From Paracoccus sp. MA (GTDB lineage: Bacteria > Pseudomonadota > Alphaproteobacteria > Rhodobacterales > Rhodobacteraceae), in contig NZ_CP087598.1 in the NCBI RefSeq assembly GCF_020990385.1, positions 1,989,001 to 2,053,000 of the forward strand: a stretch of DNA of 64,000 nt, in the 5' to 3' direction. Position numbers and translations under genes: made by a program. This document shows positions 47,684 through 58,238 of the stretch, piece after piece (position 1 is the stretch's first letter; each line of letters begins with the position of its first letter). A model generated the notes under the pieces. It was not told the DNA's origin, ran no database searches, and worked only from the letters and a program-made list of their open reading frames with translations.

Positions 47684-48330
47684 CAGACGGCCGTCCTGTG
47701 TTCAAGGTAACGTCCCAGCGCCGCAAGGCAGAGGTTGATCGCCAGATAGATGCAGGCGGCGGCGATATAGACCTCGAGCGGGCGGAAGGTGGTCGCGGCC
47801 TGGGCCTGGCTGGCGCGGGTCAGTTCCAGGATGCCGACGACCGAGACCAGCGAGCTGGCCTTGACCAGCAGGATCAGCTCGTTGACCAGCGCCGGCAGCG
47901 ACATGGTGAAGGCCTGGGGCAGGATCACCCGCATCCAGACATCGCGCGGGGTCATGCCGATGGCGACGGCGGCCTCGGTCTGGCCCCTGGGCAGCGCCGC
48001 GATGGCGCCGCGCCAGATCTCCGAGATATAGGCGCTGGCGCAGATGCCGACGGTGACGACCGCCGCGAAGATGGCGGGCACGTCGATGCCGATCACCGGC
48101 AGCGTGTAATAGAACACCAGCAGCTGGACCAGCAGCGGCACGCCGCGCAGGAAGCTGACCCAGATGGCGGCGAAGTTGCGCAGGGCCGCATAGGGCGACA
48201 GCCGCGCCGCACAGATCAGCGTGCCGATCACCAGCCCCAGCGCGATGCCAAGGCCCGAGATCAGCAGCGTATAGCGCGCCGCCCAGAACAGCGGTTCGAA
48301 ACTTTGAAGAAAGACCGGGATGGAGAACAT
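47683..48330 (-). CDS. Amino acid ABC transporter permease (first)
   Basis: The 215-residue permease has five membrane helices and the EAA loop EAAVAIGMTPRDVWMRVILP. I start at MFSIPVFLQ, preceded by GAGG; thirteen further in-frame codons upstream (RPFPKGQG) are polar and lie over the intergenic hairpin. It follows the binding-protein gene after 57 bases and is coupled to the next permease. Confidence 0.92.
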   Translation of the reverse strand: MFSIPVFLQSFEPLFWAARYTLLISGLGIALGLVIGTLICAARLSPYAALRNFAAIWVSFLRGVPLLVQLLVFYYTLPVIGIDVPAIFAAVVTVGICASAYISEIWRGAIAALPRGQTEAAVAIGMTPRDVWMRVILPQAFTMSLPALVNELILLVKASSLVSVVGILELTRASQAQAATTFRPLEVYIAAACIYLAINLCLAALGRYLEHRTAV

Positions 48331-48358
48331 GCGCGCCTCGCCTTGGCCCTTGGGGAAC

Positions 48359-48378
48359 GGGCGGGGCATCCCCCGCCC
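48359..48378 (-). promoter_or_regulatory. Hairpin between binding-protein and permease genes
   Basis: A perfect eight-base GC stem (GGGCGGGG at 48359-48366, CCCCGCCC at 48371-48378, loop CATC) lies ten bases after the stop of the binding-protein gene. There is no T run. In other transport operons a hairpin at this place protects the upstream mRNA, giving much more binding protein than permease; the same role is likely here. Confidence 0.6.
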
Positions 48379-48387
48379 GCCAGCGGC

Positions 48388-49206
48388 TTAGTTGGTCGGG
48401 ACTTCGCGGGGCAGTTCGGTATAGCTGCCCAGCCATTTCTCCTGGATCGCCTTGACCCGGCCGTCATCGGTCATCTTCAGCAGCGCGTCGTTGATGGCCT
48501 GGGCAAAGCTTTCGCTGGCTTCCTCCTTGCGCAGCACCCAGGCGAAATAGGTCGGCTGGCCGAACTGTGCCGGCTCGAACAGCGCGAAGGTCTCGGGGCG
48601 GTTCTTCACCAGATAGGTCAGGTTCGGAAGCGAGCCCGCCACCGCGTCCAGACGGCCGGCGGCCAGGTCGGCATAGGCTTCGTCCGTGGTGCCGTATTCC
48701 TTGACGTTCACGCCGCCCAGGCTTTCGCCATAGGCTTGCAGCTGGCGGAACTGCGCGGTGCCCTGCTGGACGCCGACGGTCTTGCCCTTAATGTCCTCGG
48801 GCTTGGTCAGCTCGGTGTTCGAGGCGGCCTTGACCAGCGAGACGGTGGCATCGGCGATCGGCAGGGTGAAGGTGTAACGCTCCAGCCGCTCGGGCGTGAT
48901 GGTGACGGGCGCGATGACGATGTCGAATTTCTTGACTTCGAGGCCCGGCAGCTCGGCGGTCCAGGGGATGTCCTGATAGACCGGCTCGACGCCGATTTCC
49001 TTGGAAACCTCGTCGAACAGGTCCTTGGTCATGCCCTCATAGGTGCCGTTGTTCAGCATGTCGAAGGGGGCATAGTGCATGTCGGTGGCGGTGACGATCT
49101 TGCCGGCGGCCTTGATGTCGGCAAGCTGGTCGGCCTGCGCAGCAGTGCCGAGCGCAAGCGCGGTCAGGCCGAACAGGGCAGCCTTGATGCTGGTGTGGAA
49201 GGTCAT
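48388..49206 (-). CDS. Periplasmic amino acid-binding protein of the hut operon
   Basis: The 272-residue protein has a signal peptide (about 1-25, cleavage after AAQA), then a bacterial family 3 solute-binding fold with IVTATDMHYAPFDMLNNGTY near the start of the mature part and the DAVAGSLPNLTYLV hinge region. It would capture the substrate in the periplasm for the two permeases. Ligand unknown; the operon points to histidine, urocanate or another imidazole carboxylate. AGGAG stands before the ATG. The 64-base gap before it holds a small GGGGC/GCCCC hairpin. Confidence 0.9.
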   Translation of the reverse strand: MTFHTSIKAALFGLTALALGTAAQADQLADIKAAGKIVTATDMHYAPFDMLNNGTYEGMTKDLFDEVSKEIGVEPVYQDIPWTAELPGLEVKKFDIVIAPVTITPERLERYTFTLPIADATVSLVKAASNTELTKPEDIKGKTVGVQQGTAQFRQLQAYGESLGGVNVKEYGTTDEAYADLAAGRLDAVAGSLPNLTYLVKNRPETFALFEPAQFGQPTYFAWVLRKEEASESFAQAINDALLKMTDDGRVKAIQEKWLGSYTELPREVPTN

Positions 49207-49270
49207 GTCTGTCTCCTAGTTGGACGGTGAGGGGCGCGGCCCCGGTGCGTTGCGACGCCGCGCCTATGGA

Positions 49271-50947
<1,677 letters not shown>

Positions 50948-50959
50948 CTCGGTCTCCGT

Positions 50960-52114
50960 TCAGGCCAGCATGTTGCCGGAAATGATGATGCGTTGGATTT
51001 CGGACGAACCTTCATAGATCCGCATGATGCGCAGATCGCGGTTGATCCTCTCGATGGGAAAGTCGCGGGTATAGCCATAGCCGCCATGCAGCTGCAGCGC
51101 GGTGTCGGCGATCCTGCCCGCCGCCTCGCTGGCGGCCAGTTTCGCCATGCTCGACGCCAGCGAGAACCGCCCGCCGTGGTCATGGGCCTGCTGGCGCTGG
51201 CGCGCGGCATCCTGCGACAAGAGCAGCGCCTGACGAAAAGCGACGCCCATGTCGGCGATCATCCAGCGGATGCCCTGCCGGTCGGTCAGCCGCTCGCCGC
51301 CGATGACGCGGTCCTTGGCATAGGCGATGGCGGCGTCCATCGCCGCTTTCGCCAGCCCCAGGCATTGCGCCGCGACCTCGATGCGGCCGTTGTCCAGCAC
51401 CTGCATGGCGGTGCGAAAGCCCCTACCCTCTTCGCCCAGCAGGGCATCCTCGGGCAGCTGGCAGTCGAGGTTCAGGGTGAACACATGCCCGCCCTTCAGC
51501 CCCATGGTCTTTTCCGGTGCGCCCGGATCCAGCCCCGGCGTGCCTTTCGGCAGGATGAAGGCCGAGATGCCGCGATGGCCCTTCTCGGGATCGGTCACCG
51601 CATAGACGACGATGAAATCCGCCACGCCGCCGTTCGAGATGAAGCATTTCGTGCCCTTCAGGTGCCAGCCGGTTTCCGTGCGGCGGGCGCGGGTCTTCAT
51701 GTCGGCGGGGTCCGAGCCGGCGGTCGGCTCGGTCAGGGCGAATGCCCCCAGCGCCCCGCCGGCGGCGGCTTTCGGCAGCCATTCCTGCTTTTGCGCCTCC
51801 GTTCCGCCGATCAGGATCGAATCGGTCGCCAGGTAATGCGCCGTCAGCGCCGAGGCCGTGGACCCGCAGGCCCCCGCCACGATGGCGACGGCGCGCAGCA
51901 GCGCCGGGGCCGAGATGCCCGAGCCGCCATAGGCTTCGGGCAGGTTCGCGCCCATCATCCCGGCCTCGCCCAGCACGGCAAGCTGGTCATGGACGAAACC
52001 CGAAGTCTCATCCGTCTCCGCCGCTCTGGGCGCGATCCGCTCGGCGCAGATGCGCTCTAGCACGTCGCAGAACAGCCTTTCCTCTTCGGCCAGCATGGGC
52101 CAGTCGTCGCTCAT
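50960..52114 (-). CDS. Acyl-CoA dehydrogenase within the hut operon
   Basis: The 384-residue FAD enzyme has GAFALTEPTAGSDPADMKT, the FAD/substrate motif, and the catalytic base Glu368 in RIYEGSSEIQR, so it should oxidise an acyl-CoA to the 2,3-enoyl-CoA. No step of textbook histidine breakdown needs it. Its ATG overlaps the TGA of the CoA transferase gene and hutU follows after 12 bases, so it is fixed inside the operon. I infer that its substrate is imidazolepropionyl-CoA, giving urocanyl-CoA; a general short-chain substrate is the main alternative. No electron-transfer flavoprotein gene is nearby. Confidence 0.93.
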   Translation of the reverse strand: MSDDWPMLAEEERLFCDVLERICAERIAPRAAETDETSGFVHDQLAVLGEAGMMGANLPEAYGGSGISAPALLRAVAIVAGACGSTASALTAHYLATDSILIGGTEAQKQEWLPKAAAGGALGAFALTEPTAGSDPADMKTRARRTETGWHLKGTKCFISNGGVADFIVVYAVTDPEKGHRGISAFILPKGTPGLDPGAPEKTMGLKGGHVFTLNLDCQLPEDALLGEEGRGFRTAMQVLDNGRIEVAAQCLGLAKAAMDAAIAYAKDRVIGGERLTDRQGIRWMIADMGVAFRQALLLSQDAARQRQQAHDHGGRFSLASSMAKLAASEAAGRIADTALQLHGGYGYTRDFPIERINRDLRIMRIYEGSSEIQRIIISGNMLA

Positions 52115-53259
52115 GCGGTCTCCTCCAATCCGAATGTGCGCAGGATGGCGGCGCGGTCGCCGCCAAGGCGCGGGGCCGAGGTCTCGGCCACGGGTTTCTC
52201 TGCATCGAAGCGCACCGGCTGGCCGACGGTCGGCGCCAGTCCCAGCACCGGATGCGGCAGGCGGCTGACCAGCCCGCGCGTCTGCGCATGCTCGTTGCCC
52301 GCAGCCTGGGCGATGTCCCAGATCGGCGCGGCGGGCAGGCCGACGCCGGCCAGAGCCGCGACGGCTTCCTCGGTCGTGCGCTCGCGCGACCAGCTTTCGA
52401 TCAGGCGCTTGAGCTCGGGCTCATGCGCGGTGCGGCTTTCGTCGCTGGCAAAGCGCGGATCGTCCGCGGCATCCGGCGCGCCGATCAGCGCGGCCAGCGC
52501 GGCGAATTGCTTGCCGTTCAGCACCGCGATCACCACCTGCCCGTCTTGCGTCGCAAAACAGCCGAAGGGGGTGGACAGGGGATGGCGGTTGCCCACCCGC
52601 TGCGGCAGCGCCCCGGCATAGAAATGCAGCGCGTGGCTGGTGGTCAGCATCGAAAACAGCGCGTCATACATGGCGACATCCAGCGTGGCGCCCTGCCCCG
52701 TGGCGTTGCGATTGACCAGCGCCGCCATGATCGCCCAGCTTCCGAACAGGCCGGCGATCAGGTCGGCGACGCTTTCGCCGGTCTTCAGCGGCGCGCCGCC
52801 TTCCTCGCCGGTGCCGGCCATCAGCCCGGACATGGCCTGCACCACCAGGTCATAGGCCGGCAGGTCGCGGAACGGCCCGTCCTGGCCGAAGCCCGAGATC
52901 GAGCAATAGACCAGCCGCGGATTCGCCGCCCGCAGCGCCTCGGCCCCAAGGCCCAGCCGGGCCGCGACGCCGGGGCGGAAGTTCTCCACCACCACGTCGA
53001 CCTGCGCCGCGATTTCGCGCGCCAGCGCCAGGTCGGCGGGGTCCTTCAGGTCTAGGACAAGGCTCTGCTTGCCGCGGTTGTTCAGCGTGAAGAGCGCGCT
53101 TTCGCCGTCCTTGAACGGGCCGATATGGCGATAGTCGTCGCCGGCGGGAGGCTCCAGCTTGATGATTTCGGCACCCAGATCGGCCAGAAGCGCGGTGCAA
53201 TAGGGCCCCGCCAGCACGCGGGACAGGTCCAGCACCTTGATGCCTTGCAGCGGCTTCAT
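52111..53259 (-). CDS. Class III (CaiB/BaiF) CoA transferase within the hut operon
   Basis: The 382-residue protein is a family III CoA transferase: VLDLSRVLAGPYCTALLADL at the start, NRGKQSLVLDLK, and the acyl-forming aspartate Asp166 in ESVADLIAGL, equivalent to Asp169 of formyl-CoA transferase. It overlaps hutG upstream and the dehydrogenase downstream by four bases each (ATGA). Class III enzymes are known to shuttle CoA between aryl-acrylates and aryl-propionates or lactates in anaerobes; here I infer CoA exchange between urocanyl-CoA and imidazolepropionate. Confidence 0.93.
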   Translation of the reverse strand: MKPLQGIKVLDLSRVLAGPYCTALLADLGAEIIKLEPPAGDDYRHIGPFKDGESALFTLNNRGKQSLVLDLKDPADLALAREIAAQVDVVVENFRPGVAARLGLGAEALRAANPRLVYCSISGFGQDGPFRDLPAYDLVVQAMSGLMAGTGEEGGAPLKTGESVADLIAGLFGSWAIMAALVNRNATGQGATLDVAMYDALFSMLTTSHALHFYAGALPQRVGNRHPLSTPFGCFATQDGQVVIAVLNGKQFAALAALIGAPDAADDPRFASDESRTAHEPELKRLIESWSRERTTEEAVAALAGVGLPAAPIWDIAQAAGNEHAQTRGLVSRLPHPVLGLAPTVGQPVRFDAEKPVAETSAPRLGGDRAAILRTFGLEETA

Positions 53260-54047
53260 GCGCGCAACTCCGGCGCCAGCGCGGCCAGGCGCTCAAGGAT
53301 CGCCTTCAGCGTCACCCGCAGCGCCTCGGCCTTCTGCTCGTCATAGGCGAAGGGCGGGGTTTCGGTCGCCAGATGCGTCGCCTGCGCCAGTTCCATCTGG
53401 ATGGCATGCACACCCTGCCCCGGCTGGCCGTAATGCCGCGTCGTCCAGCCGCCCTTGAAGCGGCCGTTCAGCACATGGCTGCGGCCGCTTGCGGCGCAAA
53501 GCTCGAACGTCGCGGCCTCGATGCGCTTGTCGCAAGCGGCGCCGCTGTTGGTGCCGATGTTGAAATCCGGCAGCACGCCCTGAAACAGGAAGGGGATCAC
53601 CGAGCGGATCGAGTGGCAGTCATAAAGGATCGCCACGCCGTGACGCGCCCGCACCCGCTCGATCTCGGCGGCCAGCGCCGCGTGATAGGGGGCGTGGAAC
53701 TGCGCTTTGCGGGTGGCGATCTCCTCGGCGGTCGGCTCCACCTCCCAGATCGGTTCGCCGTCGAAATCGGTCAGCGGCACAAGGCCGGTGGTGTTCTGCC
53801 CGGGATAGAGGCTCGCATCGTCCGGCCCGCGATTGGCGTCGATGACATAGCGGTGAAAGGTCGCCCGCACCGTTGTCGCGCCGGGCAGAAGCCCGTCATA
53901 GAGCCGATGGATATGCCAGTCGGCATCGGCCAGCACCTGCCCGCGCGGGTTCAGCCGGGCGCGCATCCCATCGGGCAGCCAGGTCCCGGTATGCGGCAGG
54001 CCGAGGATGACCGGGCTGTCGCCCTGCGTGACTTCGACGGGGGTCAC
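53256..54047 (-). CDS. hutG: N-formylglutamate deformylase
   Basis: HutG splits N-formylglutamate into glutamate and formate, the last step of the HutF route. The 263-residue product shows [27 protein letters not shown] and [12 protein letters not shown], which supply zinc and substrate ligands. I start it at GTG, whose last two bases lie in the hutH stop (GTGA); upstream codons are unconserved, and 263 residues is normal. This is the true deformylase type, not the arginase-like formiminoglutamase, which agrees with the presence of hutF. Confidence 0.95.
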   Translation of the reverse strand: MTPVEVTQGDSPVILGLPHTGTWLPDGMRARLNPRGQVLADADWHIHRLYDGLLPGATTVRATFHRYVIDANRGPDDASLYPGQNTTGLVPLTDFDGEPIWEVEPTAEEIATRKAQFHAPYHAALAAEIERVRARHGVAILYDCHSIRSVIPFLFQGVLPDFNIGTNSGAACDKRIEAATFELCAASGRSHVLNGRFKGGWTTRHYGQPGQGVHAIQMELAQATHLATETPPFAYDEQKAEALRVTLKAILERLAALAPELRA

Positions 54048-55585
54048 GGCCGCACCTCGTCCAGCAGGTGGCCGGGAACGGCGCCGACCAGCACGCCCTC
54101 GCGCACCAGCCGGGCGGATTCGGCCAGGTCGGGGGCAAGATAGCGGTCCTGCTCCAGCGCCGGCACCGTCTGGCGCAGCGCGGCGATCACCGCCTGCAAG
54201 GGCGCCGAGGTCGCCAGCGGCGCGCGGAACTCGACGCCCGCGCTGGCGCAAAGCGCCTCGATGCCCAGGATCTGCGCGAGGTTCGCATTCATGCGCTTCA
54301 GCCGCCGGGCGCCATGCGCGGCCATGCTGACGTGATCCTCCTGATTCGCCGAGGTCGGCGTCGAGTCGGTGCTGCACGGCGTCGCCAGGTGCTTGTTCTC
54401 GCTCATCAGCGCCGCCGAGGTCACTTCCGCGATCATCAGGCCCGAGTTCAGCCCCGGATCGGGGGTCAGGAAGGGCGGCAGGTCATGCGACAGCGCCGGA
54501 TCGACCATCAGCGCAATGCGGCGCTGGGAAATGGCGCCGATCTCGGCAATGGCCAGCGCGATCTGGTCGGCGGCGAAGGCCACCGGCTCGGCATGGAAGT
54601 TGCCGCCCGAGACGATGCGGTCGGCGCCGACCAGCACCAGCGGGTTGTCGGTGGCGGCGTTCGATTCGATCTCCAGCGTGCGGGCGGCCTGCCAGAGCAG
54701 GTCGATGCAGGCGCCCGTCACCTGCGGCTGGCAGCGGATGCAATAGGGATCCTGCACGCGCGTATCGCCCTCGCGGTGGCTCTCGCGGATCTCGGACCCA
54801 TCCATCAGTGCGCGGATCGTCCGCGCCGCGACGATCTGGCCGCGATGGCCGCGCAGCGTGTGGATCTCGTCCAGGAAGGGCGCGGTCGAGCCCATGATCG
54901 CATCGGTCGAAAGCGAGGACGTGACCAGCGCCGCGCGGGCCGAGGCGAAAGCCTCGAACAGCCCCGCCAGCGCGAAGGCGGTCGAGACCTGGGTGCCGTT
55001 GATCAGCGCCAGCCCCTCTTTCGCGGCCAGCACCACGGGCGCGAGGCCGGCGGCGGCCAACGCCTCGGCGGCGGGCATCTCGCGGCCGTCATAGGTTGCG
55101 CGGCCCTCGCCCAGCATGGCGGCGGCCATATGCGCCAGCGGCGCCAGATCGCCCGAGGCGCCGACCGAACCCTGCGACGGGATCACCGGCAGCACGCCGC
55201 GCGCCAGCATGTCCTCGATCAGCTGGATCACCTGGGGGCGCACGCCCGAGGCGCCGCGGCCCAGCGACAGAAGCTTCAGCACCATGATCAGGCGCACGGT
55301 TTCCGGCTCGACCGGCTCGCCCACGCCGCAGCAATGCGACAGGATCAGGTTGCGTTGCAGGGTGGCGGTGTCCTCGGCCCTGATCTTGATCGAGGCGAGC
55401 TTGCCGAAGCCGGTATTCACGCCATAGACCGGCGCGTCACCATTGGCGGCGGCGGCGATGCGCGCGGCGGATTCGGCAATGCCGGGACGAGCCGAGTCGG
55501 CCAGCCGCACGGCTAGGCCCTGACGCCAGACCTGTTCAAGCTGCGCGAGCGTGGTTTCACCGGGGATAAGGATCAGTTCAGACAA
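54044..55585 (-). CDS. hutH: Histidine ammonia-lyase
   Basis: HutH removes ammonia from histidine to give urocanate, by means of the MIO group formed from Ala143-Ser144-Gly145 within [12 protein letters not shown] start the gene at TTG ([13 protein letters not shown]) because GGAGG stands five bases before it and the result, 513 residues, is the family length; an ATG eight codons upstream lacks such a site. The start lies inside the last codons of hutI, so the two overlap by eight bases. Confidence 0.95.
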   Translation of the reverse strand: MSELILIPGETTLAQLEQVWRQGLAVRLADSARPGIAESAARIAAAANGDAPVYGVNTGFGKLASIKIRAEDTATLQRNLILSHCCGVGEPVEPETVRLIMVLKLLSLGRGASGVRPQVIQLIEDMLARGVLPVIPSQGSVGASGDLAPLAHMAAAMLGEGRATYDGREMPAAEALAAAGLAPVVLAAKEGLALINGTQVSTAFALAGLFEAFASARAALVTSSLSTDAIMGSTAPFLDEIHTLRGHRGQIVAARTIRALMDGSEIRESHREGDTRVQDPYCIRCQPQVTGACIDLLWQAARTLEIESNAATDNPLVLVGADRIVSGGNFHAEPVAFAADQIALAIAEIGAISQRRIALMVDPALSHDLPPFLTPDPGLNSGLMIAEVTSAALMSENKHLATPCSTDSTPTSANQEDHVSMAAHGARRLKRMNANLAQILGIEALCASAGVEFRAPLATSAPLQAVIAALRQTVPALEQDRYLAPDLAESARLVREGVLVGAVPGHLLDEVRP

Positions 55586-56780
55586 GTTCGCCTCCGACGA
55601 TGCGGGCATGAAGGGGGTTGAAGCCGATGCGATAGGTCAGTTCGGCCGGGTGCCGGATGTCCCAGACCGCCAGGTCGGCGCGCATGCCGGGCGCCAGCCG
55701 GCCGCGATCCGCAAGGCCCAGCGCCCGGGCGGCGTGGCGCGTGACACCCGCCAGGCATTCCGAGGGCGTCATGCGGAACAGCGTCGCGCCCATGTTCATG
55801 GTCAGCAGCAGCGAGGTCAGCGGCGAGGTGCCGGGATTGCAATCGGTGGCCAGCGCGATCGGCACGCCGGCATCGCGCAAGGCGCCCATCGGCGGGTATT
55901 GCGTCTCGCGCAGGGTATAGAAGGCGCCGGGCAGCAGCACCGCCACGGTGCCAGAAGCCGCCATGGCCTCGATACCGTCCGGTCCCAGATATTCCAGATG
56001 ATCCGCCGACAGCGCGCCGTGCTGCGCCGCCATGGCCGCGCCGCCCAGGTCGGAAAGCTGCTCGGCATGCAGCTTGACCGGCAGGCCCAGCCTTGCCGCA
56101 TGGTCGAAGATGCCGGCCATTTCCTCGCGCGTAAACGCGATGCCCTCGCAGAACCCGTCCACCGCGTCGATCAGCCCCTCGGCATGGCCGCGCTGCATGC
56201 CGGCGACCACCACCTCGCGGATATATCCCTCGCGGTCGTCCCTGTATTCCGGCGGCAAGGCATGGGCGGCCAGCCAGGTGGTGCGCACCGTCACCTTGCG
56301 GACCTGCCCGATGCGGCGGGCGACGCGCAGCATCTTCAGCTCGCTGTCGATGTCCAGCCCGTAGCCCGACTTGATCTCCAGCGTCGTCACGCCCTCGGCC
56401 AGCAGCGTATCGACACGCGGCAGGGCGGATGCCAGCAGCGCATCCTCATCCGCCTCGCGCGTGGCGCGGACGCTGGACAGGATGCCGCCGCCGGCCCGCG
56501 CGATCTCCTCGTAGGAGGCACCCTCCAGCCGCATCTCGAACTCGCGCGCGCGGTCGCCGCCGAAGACGATATGGGTGTGGCAGTCGATCAGCCCCGGCGT
56601 CACCAGCCGGCCGCCCATGTCGCGGCGCGTCGCATCGCCATAGCGCGCAGGCAGGTCCGATTCGGCGCCGACCCAAGCGATTCGCCCGGCCTCGATCACC
56701 AGCACCCCCTGCTCGATCAGGCCGTAACTACCTGATTCTTCGTCCATCGTGACAAGCTGGGCGTTATGGAGAAGCTGCAT
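55578..56780 (-). CDS. hutI: Imidazolonepropionase
   Basis: HutI opens the imidazolone ring to give N-formiminoglutamate. The 400-residue amidohydrolase shows the metal motif [12 protein letters not shown] (His68, His70), [10 protein letters not shown], the metal-ligand region [11 protein letters not shown] and [10 protein letters not shown]. It is the first gene of the minus-strand hut operon and is transcribed divergently from hutF across a 96-base gap. Confidence 0.97.
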   Translation of the reverse strand: MQLLHNAQLVTMDEESGSYGLIEQGVLVIEAGRIAWVGAESDLPARYGDATRRDMGGRLVTPGLIDCHTHIVFGGDRAREFEMRLEGASYEEIARAGGGILSSVRATREADEDALLASALPRVDTLLAEGVTTLEIKSGYGLDIDSELKMLRVARRIGQVRKVTVRTTWLAAHALPPEYRDDREGYIREVVVAGMQRGHAEGLIDAVDGFCEGIAFTREEMAGIFDHAARLGLPVKLHAEQLSDLGGAAMAAQHGALSADHLEYLGPDGIEAMAASGTVAVLLPGAFYTLRETQYPPMGALRDAGVPIALATDCNPGTSPLTSLLLTMNMGATLFRMTPSECLAGVTRHAARALGLADRGRLAPGMRADLAVWDIRHPAELTYRIGFNPLHARIVGGELV

Positions 56781-56808
56781 CGGATCGCATCCCGGATTGA
56801 TTTCTCGG

Positions 56809-56851
56809 TTGTTCTATGTCTAAACTTAATTAATCTCTATGTCTAAACTTA
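56809..56851. promoter_or_regulatory. Divergent hut control region with two exact 16-base repeats
   Basis: TCTATGTCTAAACTTA occurs at 56813-56828 and again at 56836-56851, a 23-base period or about two helical turns on one face. This AT-rich core contrasts with the GC-rich surroundings. A candidate hutF promoter is TTGTTC (56809-56814) with TAATCT (56831-56836), 16 bases apart, so the repeats would overlap it. They are good candidates for HutC binding, although the sequence is not the palindrome I know from pseudomonad HutC sites. Confidence 0.65.
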
Positions 56852-56876
56852 TTTTGGCGCAAAGAAGGGCGACGGG

Positions 56877-58238
56877 ATGACGGTTATCTGGGCGGAACGG
56901 GCCTTGTTGCCCGATGGATGGGCAGAAAATGTCCGGGTGACGGTCGAGCAAGGCCGAATCGCCGCCGTGGAAAAGGATGCGGCGCCGCAGGGCCATCGCG
57001 CCGGCCTGCTGCTGCCGGCGCTCGCGAACCTGCACAGCCACGCCTTCCAGCGCGCCATGGCCGGGCTTTCCGAGGCGAAGGGCCCCGAGCCGCGCGACAC
57101 CTTCTGGACCTGGCGGCAGATCATGTATCGCTTCCTCGACCACCTGACGCCCGAGGATGTCGAAGCCATCGCCGCGCTGGTGCAGATGGAGATGCTGGAG
57201 GCCGGCTATGCCACCAATGTCGAGTTCCACTATCTGCACCACCGTCCCGGGGCTGGGCATTACGACAATATCGCCGAGATGGGCGAACGCATCGCCGCCG
57301 CGGCCGGCCGCACCGGCATCGGCCTGACCCTGCTGCCCGTGCATTACCAGTTCGGCGGCGTGGACCGTCGGCCGCTCGCCCCCGGCCAGAACCGCTTCGG
57401 CACCACGCCCGAGGAATTCCAGCGCCTGCTGGAAGGCTGCGAGGCGGCGCTGCGCGCCCTGCCCGGCGATTCCGGCATCGGCGTCGCCCCGCATTCGCTG
57501 CGCGCCGTCTCGCCCGAGGGGCTGGCGGCCTGCGTCGCGCTGCGCCCCGGCCGGCCGCTGCACATGCACCTGGCCGAGCAGGTGCCCGAGATCGAGGAAA
57601 TCAGCGCCGCCTATGGCCGCCGCCCGGTCGAATGGCTGCTGGAGAACCACGGCCCCGACCGGTGCTGGACGCTGATCCACCTGACCCACATGACCGAGGA
57701 CGAGACCCGCCGCCTGGCCGCCACCGGCGCCGTGGCGGGCCTTTGCCCGATCACCGAATCGTCGCTGGGCGACGGCATCTTCAACGGCACCATCTGGGCC
57801 GGGGAAAGCGGCCGCATCGGCTTCGGCTCGGACAGCAACATCCGCATCTCGCTGGTCGAGGAGTTGCGGACGCTGGAATACAGCCAGCGCCTGCGCGACC
57901 GCGGCCGGGCGATCCTGGCCGAGCCGGGGCGCTCGACCGGCCGGGTGATCTACGAGGCCGGGCTGGACGGCGGCGCCACGGCGGCGGGGCGCGAGACCGG
58001 GGCGATCCGGCCGGGGCTCTGGGCCGATCTGGTCGCGGTCGGGCTGGACAATCCGGTGATGTTCGGCCGCAAGGGCGACCAGATGCTCGACAGCCTGGTC
58101 TTTGCCGGCCATGACGGGCTGGTCCGCGACGTCTGGTCGGCGGGCCGCCACGTGGTGCGGGACGGCCGGCATATGGACCGCGACCGCATCATCGCCGATT
58201 ATCTGGCGACCATCGCCCGACTTCAGGACCGCATGTGA
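56877..58238 (+). CDS. hutF: Formimidoylglutamate deiminase
   Basis: HutF hydrolyses N-formimino-L-glutamate to N-formylglutamate and ammonia. The 453-residue amidohydrolase shows NLHSHAFQRAMAGLSE (metal ligands His53, His55), EFHYLHHRPG, MHLAEQ and GFGSDSNIRISLVEEL with the late metal aspartate. It is divergent from hutI and overlaps hutC by four bases (GTGA). Its presence with the deformylase-type HutG defines the five-step route to glutamate plus formate. Confidence 0.97.
   Translation: MTVIWAERALLPDGWAENVRVTVEQGRIAAVEKDAAPQGHRAGLLLPALANLHSHAFQRAMAGLSEAKGPEPRDTFWTWRQIMYRFLDHLTPEDVEAIAALVQMEMLEAGYATNVEFHYLHHRPGAGHYDNIAEMGERIAAAAGRTGIGLTLLPVHYQFGGVDRRPLAPGQNRFGTTPEEFQRLLEGCEAALRALPGDSGIGVAPHSLRAVSPEGLAACVALRPGRPLHMHLAEQVPEIEEISAAYGRRPVEWLLENHGPDRCWTLIHLTHMTEDETRRLAATGAVAGLCPITESSLGDGIFNGTIWAGESGRIGFGSDSNIRISLVEELRTLEYSQRLRDRGRAILAEPGRSTGRVIYEAGLDGGATAAGRETGAIRPGLWADLVAVGLDNPVMFGRKGDQMLDSLVFAGHDGLVRDVWSAGRHVVRDGRHMDRDRIIADYLATIARLQDRM

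Noticed and set aside
50960..53259. CoA transferase and dehydrogenase as a glutarate degradation pair (succinate-glutarate CoA transferase and glutaryl-CoA dehydrogenase)
   Set aside because: Not excluded, but histidine breakdown yields glutamate and not glutarate, and the coupling to hutG and hutU fits an imidazole substrate better.
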